A stretch of DNA of 45,561 nucleotides from an uncultured Alistipes sp. (GTDB lineage: Bacteria; Bacteroidota; Bacteroidia; Bacteroidales; Rikenellaceae), in assembly GCA_944321945.1 (NCBI GenBank), contig CALUNE010000018.1:1-45561 (forward strand), in the 5' to 3' direction. How positions within the stretch are numbered: position 1 is the stretch's first letter; each line of letters starts with the position of its first letter. The notes beneath the pieces are model-generated. The model saw only the letters and a list, made by a program, of their open reading frames with translations. It made no database searches and had not been told where the DNA came from. This document shows positions 25,021 to 32,511 of the stretch, in pieces. The translations under genes were made by a program, and so were the position numbers.

Positions 25021-25671
25021 ATGAAAAAACTTTTCTTTGCTCTTGTGGGTGTTGCCATGGTGGCAAGCAGTGCTGTTGCACAGAACTTTGAAAAAAACAT
25101 TTTTGGAGTTCGAGCAGGATTGAATGTGGCGAATATGTCCATGCAGGGACTGTCAGCTAATTCTCGGGCGGGCTTCCATGTGGCAGGAGTGTATCAGCGC
25201 TTGTTAATGGACTCGCAACCCCTTTATTTTGAAACGGGTCTGCAAATCTCGCAAAAGGGTTTTAAATCCGAAATTCTCGGCGAGAAAATGTCCGCAAATC
25301 CTTTGTATCTTGAAATCCCGGTAATGGTCAATTACAAATTCAATATCAAAGATGTTGTTACGTTGTATCCCAGTGTCGGTTTCTACTATGCCCTTGGAGT
25401 TGCCGGTAAGAGTAAATATGATTTTGGCGGAATGACGGAGAAGCTGGATTTGTATGGCAAGGACGGCGGTCTGAAGCGTTCTGATTTCGGTATGCGATTC
25501 AGCGCCACGGCTGAGTGGAAGCAATTTGTGTTCAGTTTGGGTTATGAATTCGGATTCATCAATGTCAGCAACGAGTCGATTTCGATGTCTGTTGATGAAG
25601 AGGAGTTTGCAATTGCTCCGCTGAAAATGAAGACGGGGAACTTCTTCCTTTCCGTAGGATATAATTTCTAA
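25021..25671 (+). CDS. Outer-membrane beta-barrel protein, PorT/OMP_b-brl type
   Basis: The 216-residue product has a clear signal peptide (MKKLFFALVGVAMVASSAVAQ) followed by the small-barrel pattern FGVRAGLNVANMSMQG, GFHVAGVYQRLL, YFETGLQISQKGFKSE, YLEIPVMVNYKFNI, LYPSVGFYYALGVAGK, FSLGYEFGFINVS and a C-terminal FFLSVGYNF. It fits the Bacteroidota porin-family/PorT-like eight-stranded barrels. It is element cargo, in an apparent operon with the lipoprotein gene 10 bases downstream. Codon use is less GC-rich than the chromosome but less AT-rich than the replication gene, so cargo and backbone may have different origins. Confidence 0.85.
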   Translation: MKKLFFALVGVAMVASSAVAQNFEKNIFGVRAGLNVANMSMQGLSANSRAGFHVAGVYQRLLMDSQPLYFETGLQISQKGFKSEILGEKMSANPLYLEIPVMVNYKFNIKDVVTLYPSVGFYYALGVAGKSKYDFGGMTEKLDLYGKDGGLKRSDFGMRFSATAEWKQFVFSLGYEFGFINVSNESISMSVDEEEFAIAPLKMKTGNFFLSVGYNF

Positions 25672-25681
25672 ATGAGAAGGA

Positions 25682-26431
25682 ATGATACGATATTTTCTGC
25701 CTGCTGTATTATTAGTCACTGCCGCTTTTTTCTATGGTTGCTCTGAACCTGAGAAAGGAGATGATGGCAATCGCGAAATCACCACCATTACCATGACTAT
25801 GGATGTCCCGTCAGTTCATGATGGGGAGCCGGTTTATGTAAATGAACGATCTTGGGTGAATGGCTATATTGATTTTCCCTATTCAGAGAATATCATATCA
25901 TGCGTTCCGTCGTCTCTCAGGACTGGTACTCAAACAATGACTCTAACTATCAAAAGACATCTTGATACCAAAGCCTCATTTTGTGATTTGTTTGTAAGTC
26001 GGAATGTAGATGAAGGTCCGGATTACTATCTCTGCACTTATACCTACAAGAACGAAGATGAGCCATATCCCAGTCGATATTGTCGTATCTCGGTATATAG
26101 TTTATTCAATGATTTGCAAGGTGCGGATGATGCTGTTCGTATGAGTGATGTTACCATACAGGCGCCATCTGCCGATGAGGTGGAGTTGATATGCAATCGT
26201 TTGATAGAAGAGGATCGTTTGGAGCACATAGACGTTAGTCAATGTCCTTTGTTGGAAAAATTTGTGTGCACCGGGCATCCGGCATTGAGATCGTTGGACC
26301 TGAGCAATAACCCGCTTTTAACGGAAGTGAACTGTTACGGCAACGAGAATCTAAAAGAAATTTGGTTGAGTGCAGAGCAGAATATTACCGATCTTGTTTT
26401 AGAATCTCACACAGAAGTCAAGTATAAGTAA
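25682..26431 (+). CDS. Lipoprotein with short leucine-rich repeats
   Basis: The 249-residue product has a lipoprotein signal with lipobox FFYGC at residue about 20. Residues about 30-150 are beta-rich. The C-terminal 90 residues contain leucine-rich repeats of about 23 residues: RLEHIDVSQCPLLEKFVCTGHP, ALRSLDLSNNPLLTEVNCYGNE and NLKEIWLSAEQNITDLVLES. Such repeats are common in Bacteroidales surface proteins and suggest binding. It follows the barrel gene closely and ends before a strong terminator, so the pair is probably co-expressed at the cell surface. Confidence 0.78.
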   Translation: MIRYFLPAVLLVTAAFFYGCSEPEKGDDGNREITTITMTMDVPSVHDGEPVYVNERSWVNGYIDFPYSENIISCVPSSLRTGTQTMTLTIKRHLDTKASFCDLFVSRNVDEGPDYYLCTYTYKNEDEPYPSRYCRISVYSLFNDLQGADDAVRMSDVTIQAPSADEVELICNRLIEEDRLEHIDVSQCPLLEKFVCTGHPALRSLDLSNNPLLTEVNCYGNENLKEIWLSAEQNITDLVLESHTEVKYK

Positions 26432-26499
26432 GCATGTGCCAGACTCCCCTGTAGTTTGGGGAGAGGTTGGTCTTGAATGACCCTGCTTTGTAGTTATGA

Positions 26500-26530
26500 G
26501 AGGATGTCAGATAGCTGGCATCCTCTTTTG
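26500..26530 (+). terminator. Rho-independent terminator of the cargo operon
   Basis: An 11-bp stem with one G-U pair (GAGGATGTCAG with CTGGCATCCTC) around ATAG, followed by TTTT. Confidence 0.85.
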
Positions 26531-26557
26531 TATTTCGGATATGATAATATTGCTTTT

Positions 26558-26596
26558 ATATTGCATATATTATATAAATGTAATATATTTGTGTTG
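26558..26596 (+). promoter_or_regulatory. Promoter/operator copy 2, upstream of the small serine recombinase
   Basis: TTG (26561-26563), 20 bases and TATATTTG (26584-26591). The stretch is nearly identical to 24061-24100, including the shared ATATATTTGTGTTG. Confidence 0.7.
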
Positions 26597-26612
26597 AAGT
26601 AAGGATTGACAG

Positions 26613-27239
26613 ATGATGGAAACGAGAGTGGTAATATACGCACGGGTTTCGACTGCAGGGCAGGACTACGAGCGCCAGCTATCGGAGTTAAGGGAGTACG
26701 CATCACGAATGGGATATGAGGTTGTTAAAGAGTTTTCAGAAAAGATAAGCGGTGCGAAAAAGGTTGCAGAAAGGGAAGCGCTGACTGACTTGCTGAAATT
26801 TGTCAAAGAAAATGAAATTGACAAAGTGCTGATCTATGAGTGCAGTCGGTTAAGCCGCCGAGCTGTCGATTTCTTGCAGGTTATAGAGTATCTGACTGAA
26901 CGCGGGATTAGCGTATATATCCATCAAAATGGGTTAGAGACTCTTTTGCCTGATGGCAGTCCCAACCCCATAGCCAATTTGGTATTGGGAATTTTGGCGC
27001 AGTTCAACAGCATGGAAAGAGGGTTAATTCGTAGTCGCATGGCGAGCGGGTATCGCCATTACAGGCAGAGTGGTGGTAGAGTTGGTAGGAAGGTCGGCTA
27101 TCGCAAAAGTGAGGATGAGTTACGAGCGCAATATAGTAAGGAAATTCAGTTGTTGAGGAAGGGGCTATCCTTACGCAATATCGCAGCTATTACAGGCACA
27201 AGCACAGGAACTCTCCAAAAGATTAAGAAAATTATTTAA
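26613..27239 (+). CDS. Small serine recombinase (resolvase/invertase family)
   Basis: The 208-residue protein has the N-terminal catalytic domain with the nucleophile Ser in VVIYARVSTAGQDYERQLSEL (about residue 13) and the arginine motif YECSRLSRRAVDFLQVIEYL. NLVLGILAQFNSMERGLIRSRMASGY forms the long E helix. A C-terminal helix-turn-helix follows (GLSLRNIAAITGTSTGTLQKIKK). The length and layout fit DNA resolvases and invertases acting at short paired sites. No obvious res array or invertible segment is recognised nearby. ATG 26613 and 26616 are both possible. It shares its promoter sequence with the 54-residue gene. Confidence 0.93.
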   Translation: MMETRVVIYARVSTAGQDYERQLSELREYASRMGYEVVKEFSEKISGAKKVAEREALTDLLKFVKENEIDKVLIYECSRLSRRAVDFLQVIEYLTERGISVYIHQNGLETLLPDGSPNPIANLVLGILAQFNSMERGLIRSRMASGYRHYRQSGGRVGRKVGYRKSEDELRAQYSKEIQLLRKGLSLRNIAAITGTSTGTLQKIKKII

Positions 27240-27458
27240 AAAATATCAAATATAAGTTTGGTTTTTAAAAATATTATCTGTATGTTTATTCAAATCTCGT
27301 TTCTGAGATTGCTAATCAATAAAATAAAATCTGTATGTGATAAAAAATCTTATATACTGTGCTATTGCATAGAGATGGTCTAAGCTTCCATGGCGAAAAT
27401 AAAAGTCCTGCAAGAATGACGCAGGAGCCGAAAGCGAATAAAAAGTAATCTATGTTGA

Positions 27459-27611
27459 ATGATTAAATTCCAAGATTATGAAGAAGAGTTTAAAGAGTTA
27501 GGAATAACGAATAAGGATGACGGCGACGCCATTCTGCAATATATGCAGTTGTTGGCTTTGTACGGCATCGAATATTTGAATAAGCAGATAAAAATAGCTG
27601 AATATGAATAA
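27459..27611 (+). CDS. 50-residue acidic ORF overlapping the recombinase start
   Basis: ATG 27459 to TAA 27609-27611. The product begins MIKFQDYEEEFKELGITNKD, is acidic and helix-prone, and ends LNKQIKIAEYE. Its last 8 bases overlap the recombinase ATG at 27604, the arrangement of translationally coupled genes. Small proteins beside large serine recombinases include directionality factors, but these have no common sequence and none is recognised here. The preceding 27240-27458 region holds only a TCCTGC/GCAGGA hairpin (about 27401-27424). Confidence 0.6.
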   Translation: MIKFQDYEEEFKELGITNKDDGDAILQYMQLLALYGIEYLNKQIKIAEYE

Positions 27612-29106
27612 TAAAAACTGTATAATATGGACACGGGTATCAACTAAGTATCAGGAAGAGAATGGCGGTAGCTTGGACTATCAGAAAGCCATATGCGAAA
27701 GATATGCGCATGATAGAGGATTTACAATAAAGGGGTACTTTGGGGGGACGCATGAGTCGGCTAAAACACCGGGTGTTCTCGTGAGCGCAATGCTGAACGC
27801 AGTCAAGAAAGATGAATCAATTACTCACATTCTCGTGTCGGAATTTGACCGATTCTCGCGCGACGCAGGGCAATCCATCACCATTATCAGCAACCTGACA
27901 CAAGCAAAAGTTACCATCGTTGCGGCAAAAACAGGTATGGATACCTCAACCAAGGAGGGACGGTTGATGGCGAATTTCAGCTTATGCACGGCTCAGTGGG
28001 ACAATGAAACGCGCACGGACAAGTTTGTGGCGGGCAGGAAACATTGCATAGAGAGCGGAGTTTGGTGTAGCAAAGTGCCGTTGGGGTACACCAAAACGGG
28101 CAAGAGTCTCAATTCCCAATACAGAATCAATGAAACGGGTCGCTTGATTCAGAAAGCTTTTCAATGGAAGTTACGGGGCGAACGTAATATAGATATTCAA
28201 CGACGCTTGGCAGCACTCGGGTTAAGCGTTGATAAAAGGAAACTGCATAAGATTTTAACTAATCCATTTTATGCAGGTAAGATCAGGCATAAGATGGTCA
28301 AGGAATTGGTGGACGGCGTACAGGAGCCATTGATCTCATATCCTCAATTTTTGCAGGTACAAAGCATCCTGTCCAACCGTACGGGCGTGTACGTTCATCA
28401 GAAGGAGACTCCGCGATTCCCCTTGAAGCGCCACGTCATGTGTGCGAAAGATCATACGCCATTGACAGCTTACACCGTCAAGGCAAAGAATATCGACTAT
28501 TACAAGTGCAACAAGCAGGGGTGTTGTACCAACGTCTCTGCAAAAAAACTGCATCAGCGGTATGAAGCGCTGTTGGCGCGCTATGACATTTCCCAGCCGG
28601 TCATGCTAATCTTCAAGGATGTGGTGCGGCGCACGATAGAAGAGAGCTATGAAGAGCAGCTTCAGCAAAACACGCTGCTGAGGAAGCGCCTGACTGAATG
28701 TGAAAACAAAATGAAGCAATGCAAAGTGAGGTTTGGAATGGGAGAAATAGATGAAGAAATCTATGAAGCAGCCATTGGAAACTTGCAGGAAAAGAAGAAT
28801 GCGATACTTGTGGAATTGGAGATGGTAAAGGGAGATTTATCGAACCTTGCAAAACAAGTGGATGATGTGGTGGCAATATGCTGTAAATTAGGCAGTTTAT
28901 GGCGTAATTCTGATGCGGATTTGTGCCAAAAAATCCAAAACCTGCTCTTTCCAAAGGGAATTTTGTGGGATAAGGAAACGGATGATTATCGAACCATGGA
29001 AGAGAACAAAGCACTTGCTTTATTACGCTATATATCAGATGAATATAAAAATAAAAAAGAGGACGAATCTGAAAATTCGCCCTCAACAGTCGCCTTGTGC
29101 GGATAA
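27604..29106 (+). CDS. Large serine recombinase (integrase), C-terminus exchanged at the integration site
   Basis: This is the likely integrase of the element. The 500-residue product has the catalytic domain (IIWTRVSTKYQEENGGSLDYQKAICERY, nucleophile Ser about residue 13, and EFDRFSRDAGQSI), a Recombinase domain (GYTKTGKSLNSQYRINETGRLIQKAFQWKLRG ... LHKILTNPFYAGKIRHKM), a degenerate zinc ribbon (MCAKDHTPLTAYTVKAKNIDYYKCNKQGCC), and a long coiled coil (about 355-425). Codons 498-499 (TTG TGC) are the attachment core; codon 500 and the stop (GGA TAA) come from the tRNA-Leu acceptor arm. In a circle the frame would instead continue for 36 codons, giving about 535 residues. Confidence 0.93.
   Translation: MNNKNCIIWTRVSTKYQEENGGSLDYQKAICERYAHDRGFTIKGYFGGTHESAKTPGVLVSAMLNAVKKDESITHILVSEFDRFSRDAGQSITIISNLTQAKVTIVAAKTGMDTSTKEGRLMANFSLCTAQWDNETRTDKFVAGRKHCIESGVWCSKVPLGYTKTGKSLNSQYRINETGRLIQKAFQWKLRGERNIDIQRRLAALGLSVDKRKLHKILTNPFYAGKIRHKMVKELVDGVQEPLISYPQFLQVQSILSNRTGVYVHQKETPRFPLKRHVMCAKDHTPLTAYTVKAKNIDYYKCNKQGCCTNVSAKKLHQRYEALLARYDISQPVMLIFKDVVRRTIEESYEEQLQQNTLLRKRLTECENKMKQCKVRFGMGEIDEEIYEAAIGNLQEKKNAILVELEMVKGDLSNLAKQVDDVVAICCKLGSLWRNSDADLCQKIQNLLFPKGILWDKETDDYRTMEENKALALLRYISDEYKNKKEDESENSPSTVALCG
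29053..29084 (-). terminator. Replacement terminator for tRNA-Leu(UAG), inside the recombinase gene
   Basis: On the minus strand GAGGGCGAAT pairs with ATTCGTCCTC (one G-U) around TTTCAG and runs into six T's, 14 bases beyond the tRNA 3' end. It faces the tRNA transcript and lies in recombinase codons for KKEDESENSPS. Confidence 0.8.
29095..29100. other. Right attachment core
   Basis: TTGTGC overlaps the last two acceptor bases and the discriminator of tRNA-Leu(UAG) and recombinase codons 498-499. Identical to 22100-22105. Confidence 0.75.
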
Positions 29107-29179
29107 AGGGACTCGAACCCCCACGCCGTAAGGCATCAGATCCTAAGTCTGACGTGGCTACCAATTACACCATATCCGC
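29098..29179 (-). tRNA. tRNA-Leu(UAG)
   Basis: Acceptor arms GCGGATA (29179-29173) and TATCCGC (29105-29099) pair, with discriminator A at 29098. The anticodon loop CTTAGGA on a TCAGA/TCTGA stem gives UAG. A variable arm with GCC...GGC is present and the T loop is TTCGAGT. It remains intact despite the insertion, which keeps the acceptor sequence. CCA is not encoded. Confidence 0.93.
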
Positions 29180-29189
29180 TTCTGGTACA

Positions 29190-29219
29190 CAAAGGTAGAT
29201 ATTTTTTCACAATTCACAA
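29190..29219 (-). promoter_or_regulatory. Promoter of tRNA-Leu(UAG)
   Basis: On the minus strand TTG (29219-29217), 19 bases, TACCTTTG (29197-29190), with the tRNA 11 bases on. Confidence 0.75.
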
Positions 29220-29250
29220 TCCCGAGCGCCGTTTTATCCCGCTTTTTGGT

Positions 29251-29258
29251 TACTTTTG
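29251..29258 (+). promoter_or_regulatory. -7 box for the COG2509 flavoprotein gene
   Basis: TACTTTTG matches the consensus 17 bases before ATG 29275. No standard -33. Confidence 0.5.
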
Positions 29259-29274
29259 TACGTAAATTTTTGTC

Positions 29275-30828
29275 ATGCCTCAACTCGTTACGCTTGTTCT
29301 TTCGCCCAAGGAGGCTGCCGATGCGAAGTTCTATACTGCGCAGGCGGCCCGACGCATGGGTATCCGCGAGGATCAGATCGCTCTGGCACGGGTCGTCAAA
29401 CGCTCGATCGACGCCCGCCAGCGGCAGGTCAAGGTCAACCTTTCGCTCGAAATCTATGTCGATCGCGAACCGCAGCCCGATCCCGTCCATTTCGACTACC
29501 CGTCGGTCGACGGTCGTACCGAAGTGGTGATCGTCGGGTCGGGACCGGCGGGGCTCTTCGCCGCCCTGCATCTGATCGAGTTGGGTCTGAAGCCCGTCAT
29601 CCTCGAACGCGGACGCGATGTCTCGGCCCGCAAGCGTGACATCGCCCAAATCAATCGCAACGGTGCGGTCGATCCCAATTCGAACTACGCCTTCGGCGAG
29701 GGCGGCGCCGGCACCTTCTCCGACGGCAAACTCTTTACGCGCAGCAAAAAGCGCGGCGACTACAACAAGGCACTCCAGACGCTGGTCTTCCACGGCGCTA
29801 CGCCCGAGATCCTCTTCGAGGCCCATCCCCATATCGGGACCGACAAACTGCCGCGTATCATGCAGAATATCCGTCAGACGATCCTCCAGGCCGGGGGCGT
29901 CTTCCGCTTCGAGAGCCGGGTGACCGATCTTGAACTCCGTCAGGGCCGGATCTGCGGCGTGTGGTGCGGCGATGAACGGATCGACGGAGCGGCCGTCGTG
30001 CTGGCTACGGGGCATTCGGCCCGGGATATCTACGAATTGCTGCATCGGCGGGGCGTACGCCTCGAGGCCAAGCCCTTCGCCATGGGAGTGCGCATCGAGC
30101 ATCCCCAGGCGCTGATCGATTCGATCCAGTACCACTGCGAGACGCGCGGCGAGTATCTTCCGGCCGCCTCCTATTCGCTCGTCAGCCAGGAGGGCGGGCG
30201 CGGCGTCTATTCGTTCTGCATGTGCCCCGGAGGGTTCATTGTCCCGGCCATGACCGACGCCGCCCAGTCCGTGGTCAACGGCATGTCGCCCAGCGGTCGT
30301 ACGTCACCCTTTGCCAATTCGGGACTGGTCACCGAGATTCGCCTCGCGGATTTCGAGCATCTGCGTCCGGAATGGGGCGAACTGGCCGGGCTGCGCTTCC
30401 AGCAGCAATTCGAGGAGCTGGCCCGACGCGAGGGGGGCGATCACCAGATTGCTCCGGCGCAGCGCGTCTCCGATTTCGTGGCCGGGCGGGCCAGTTCATC
30501 GCTGCCCCGCACCTCCTATATCCCCGGCATCACACCGTCGCGGCTCGACCGTTGGATGCCCGATTTCATCGCCCGGGGGCTGCGGCAGGGGCTCGGGACC
30601 TTTGGCCGGCGCATGCGGGGATTCGTTACCGACGAAGCCGTGGTGGTCGGGGTCGAGTCGCGCACCTCGACGCCGGTCCGCATCCCGCGAGACCCCGTGA
30701 CGCTCATGCACCCCGAAATCGAGGGGCTCTTCCCGGCGGGCGAGGGGGCCGGTTATGCCGGCGGAATCATCTCGGCGGCGCTCGACGGCGAGCGTATTGC
30801 CGAGCAGGTCAGACACTACATCCGATAA
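29275..30828 (+). CDS. FAD-dependent oxidoreductase of the COG2509 type
   Basis: The 517-residue cytoplasmic protein has an N-terminal domain of about 80 residues (MPQLVTLVLSPKEAADAKFY) found in the COG2509 uncharacterised FAD-dependent dehydrogenases. The Rossmann FAD-binding motif EVVIVGSGPAGLFAALHLIELGLKPVILERG follows at about residue 83. YAFGEGGAGTFSDGKLFTRSK is typical of the family, and a C-terminal FAD-contact motif GEGAGYAGGIISAALDGERIAEQV is present. The reaction is unknown. It lies 12 bases upstream of a glycosyltransferase gene, so the two may be co-transcribed. Confidence 0.88.
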   Translation: MPQLVTLVLSPKEAADAKFYTAQAARRMGIREDQIALARVVKRSIDARQRQVKVNLSLEIYVDREPQPDPVHFDYPSVDGRTEVVIVGSGPAGLFAALHLIELGLKPVILERGRDVSARKRDIAQINRNGAVDPNSNYAFGEGGAGTFSDGKLFTRSKKRGDYNKALQTLVFHGATPEILFEAHPHIGTDKLPRIMQNIRQTILQAGGVFRFESRVTDLELRQGRICGVWCGDERIDGAAVVLATGHSARDIYELLHRRGVRLEAKPFAMGVRIEHPQALIDSIQYHCETRGEYLPAASYSLVSQEGGRGVYSFCMCPGGFIVPAMTDAAQSVVNGMSPSGRTSPFANSGLVTEIRLADFEHLRPEWGELAGLRFQQQFEELARREGGDHQIAPAQRVSDFVAGRASSSLPRTSYIPGITPSRLDRWMPDFIARGLRQGLGTFGRRMRGFVTDEAVVVGVESRTSTPVRIPRDPVTLMHPEIEGLFPAGEGAGYAGGIISAALDGERIAEQVRHYIR

Positions 30829-30840
30829 ACCGATAAAAGC

Positions 30841-31710
30841 ATGGACCCGAAGGTTAGCGTCATCGTCCCGGTCTACAACGTCGAGCAGCTGTTGCCGCGT
30901 TGTCTGGACAGCATCGTCGCCCAGACGCTGCACGAGATCGAGATCATCTGTGTCAACGACGGAAGCCCCGACCGTTCGATCGACATCCTGAACCGCTATG
31001 CGGCACAGGATGCGCGTATCTGTGTTATTTCGCAGGAGAATCGCGGACTGGGCGGAGCCCGCAACCGGGGCTTCGAGGCGGCTCGCGGCGAGTATGTGCT
31101 CTATGTCGATTCGGACGACTGGATCGATCCCGATTATTGCCGGGCGCTTTACGAGGCGGCCCGGGAGGCCGATGCCGACGTGGCCTGTGCCTCGATTCTC
31201 AAGACGCGGCCCTCGCATTCGAAGTGGACGATCCACTATGAGGCCCGCCAGGAGGCCCGCACCCCCGGCGATCGCTTCCGGATTGCCCATTGCCCGCCCG
31301 ATTTCTACGTGATGAACAAGCTCATGCGCCGCGACGTGCTTCTGCAGCTCGGACTGCGGTTTCGCGAGCGGGTCTGTTACGAGGATGTCGAGTACATGAT
31401 GCGGCTGCTGGGCGAGTGCGGAACGCTGGTGACGGTCCCCGGCGTGGTCTACCACTACATGTTCAACGCCTCGTCGATCACCAAGAGCCGCCAGACCCCC
31501 AAGAAACAGCGCGACAAGTATGAGGCTCATCTGCATTTTGTGGCCTATGCCGACCGGATCGGGTTGCATCTGGCGCCGAAATACCGCTCCGTGACCCGCC
31601 GGCTGTTCGAATGGTGCGGATTGACGCTGCTCAAGCAGAAGGAGTGTGACGGCGTTCGGACGTGGCGTCTGTTCGATTTCCTTCCCGTGTGGCGCAGCCG
31701 GTGCCGCTGA
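30841..31710 (+). CDS. Glycosyltransferase family 2
   Basis: The 289-residue GT-A enzyme begins with VSVIVPVYNVEQLLPRCLDSIVAQTLHEIEIICVNDGSPDRS (nucleotide-sugar binding), then NRGLGGARNRGFEAARGEYVLYVDSDDWIDPDY, where VDSDD is the metal-binding DXD region. FYVMNKLMRRDVL and CYEDVEYMMRLL complete the family-2 pattern. No membrane helix is evident, so it is probably cytoplasmic and adds a sugar during surface polysaccharide, LPS or glycoprotein synthesis. It converges with two other family-2 genes, suggesting one glycan locus. Confidence 0.92.
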   Translation: MDPKVSVIVPVYNVEQLLPRCLDSIVAQTLHEIEIICVNDGSPDRSIDILNRYAAQDARICVISQENRGLGGARNRGFEAARGEYVLYVDSDDWIDPDYCRALYEAAREADADVACASILKTRPSHSKWTIHYEARQEARTPGDRFRIAHCPPDFYVMNKLMRRDVLLQLGLRFRERVCYEDVEYMMRLLGECGTLVTVPGVVYHYMFNASSITKSRQTPKKQRDKYEAHLHFVAYADRIGLHLAPKYRSVTRRLFEWCGLTLLKQKECDGVRTWRLFDFLPVWRSRCR

Positions 31711-31721
31711 CCCCCCCCCTC

Positions 31722-32501
31722 TTACAGATATTGATCCAGCCCCTTTTCGCAGCGGATGCTCTTTCCGTCGCGGGCAGCCAGCCAGATGGCCCGGTTGACG
31801 GGTTCGCTCTCCCGCGAGGAGTAGGGGTGGTGGATGTGGAAGACGAAGCCGGCGAACTTGAGCGTGTGCTGGGCGCAGCCGTGGTTGCGCAGGCGGGCCA
31901 CCAGCTCCGCATCTTCGTGTCCCCATCCGGTCATGGCCTCGTTGTATCCGTTCACGGCGACGAGGTCCCCGCGCCAGAAGGCCATGTTGCATCCGCGGAT
32001 GTGGTCGTCGCGGCGGTGTTTGTAGCTGGACATCAGGGCCGGCACGTAGAGGGCGTTGAGCCAGTGTTTCACACCGGGCGTGTACCAGGCCACCTTCGGA
32101 TTGCCGCTGCGGAGCATCCGTGCGGCGAGGTGTTCGTTGATCATGGCGCGGCTCCCCACGACGAAGGCTCCCTGCTCGGCAAAGGCCGCATGGTCGCGGA
32201 TGAAATTCCGGTGCAGAATGACGTCGCCGTCGATCTGGACGATGTAGTCGCCCTCACACGCCGCGATGGCCTTGTTGCGGATGACCGTCAGGCGGAATCC
32301 GTCGTCCTCATGCCAGATGTGCTTTACGGGGCAGGGCAGCCTGTGCGTGAACTCCTCGATGAGCCGGCGGGTCGGTTCGCCCGAACCGTCGTCGGCGATG
32401 ACCACCTCGAAAGGCGGCACGCATTGTCCTTCGACACTCTTCAGACAGAGGTTCAGTGCTTCGGGCCAGTTGTAGGTGGCGATCAGTAGGGAGACTTTCA
32501 T
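31722..32501 (-). CDS. Glycosyltransferase family 2 with galactosyltransferase-like C-terminus
   Basis: The 259-residue enzyme starts MKVSLLIATYNWPEALNLCLKSVEGQCVPPFEVVIADDGSGEPT and has the metal-binding region YIVQIDGDVILHRNFI. The later block HIRGCNMAFWRGDLVAVNGYNEAMTGWGHEDAELVARLRNHG is the Glyco_transf_7C signature (W.GWG.ED.DL) found in galactosyl- and N-acetylgalactosaminyl-transferases. Donor and acceptor are unknown. It follows the upstream minus-strand transferase by 10 bases and is likely co-transcribed with it. Confidence 0.9.
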   Translation of the reverse strand: MKVSLLIATYNWPEALNLCLKSVEGQCVPPFEVVIADDGSGEPTRRLIEEFTHRLPCPVKHIWHEDDGFRLTVIRNKAIAACEGDYIVQIDGDVILHRNFIRDHAAFAEQGAFVVGSRAMINEHLAARMLRSGNPKVAWYTPGVKHWLNALYVPALMSSYKHRRDDHIRGCNMAFWRGDLVAVNGYNEAMTGWGHEDAELVARLRNHGCAQHTLKFAGFVFHIHHPYSSRESEPVNRAIWLAARDGKSIRCEKGLDQYL

Positions 32502-32511
32502 CGTTTCGGGT

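Larger units (their letters stand above)
22100..29100. mobile_element. 7.0-kb integrative element in tRNA-Leu(UAG)
   Basis: The AT-rich segment is bounded by direct copies of TTGTGC at 22100-22105 and 29095-29100. It carries a replication-initiator-like gene, two serine recombinases, several small ORFs and surface-protein cargo. No relaxase, coupling protein or capsid/Zot gene is visible, so it looks like an integrated rolling-circle-type replicon or a small mobilisable element, not a full conjugative element or phage. Boundaries follow from the direct repeat, the composition change, and the terminator and recombinase gene that are rebuilt on joining. Confidence 0.82.

Noticed and set aside
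22100-29100. Filamentous (inovirus-like) prophage
   Set aside because: The gene II-like replication protein and size fit, but no Zot-type ATPase, coat or adsorption gene is visible.
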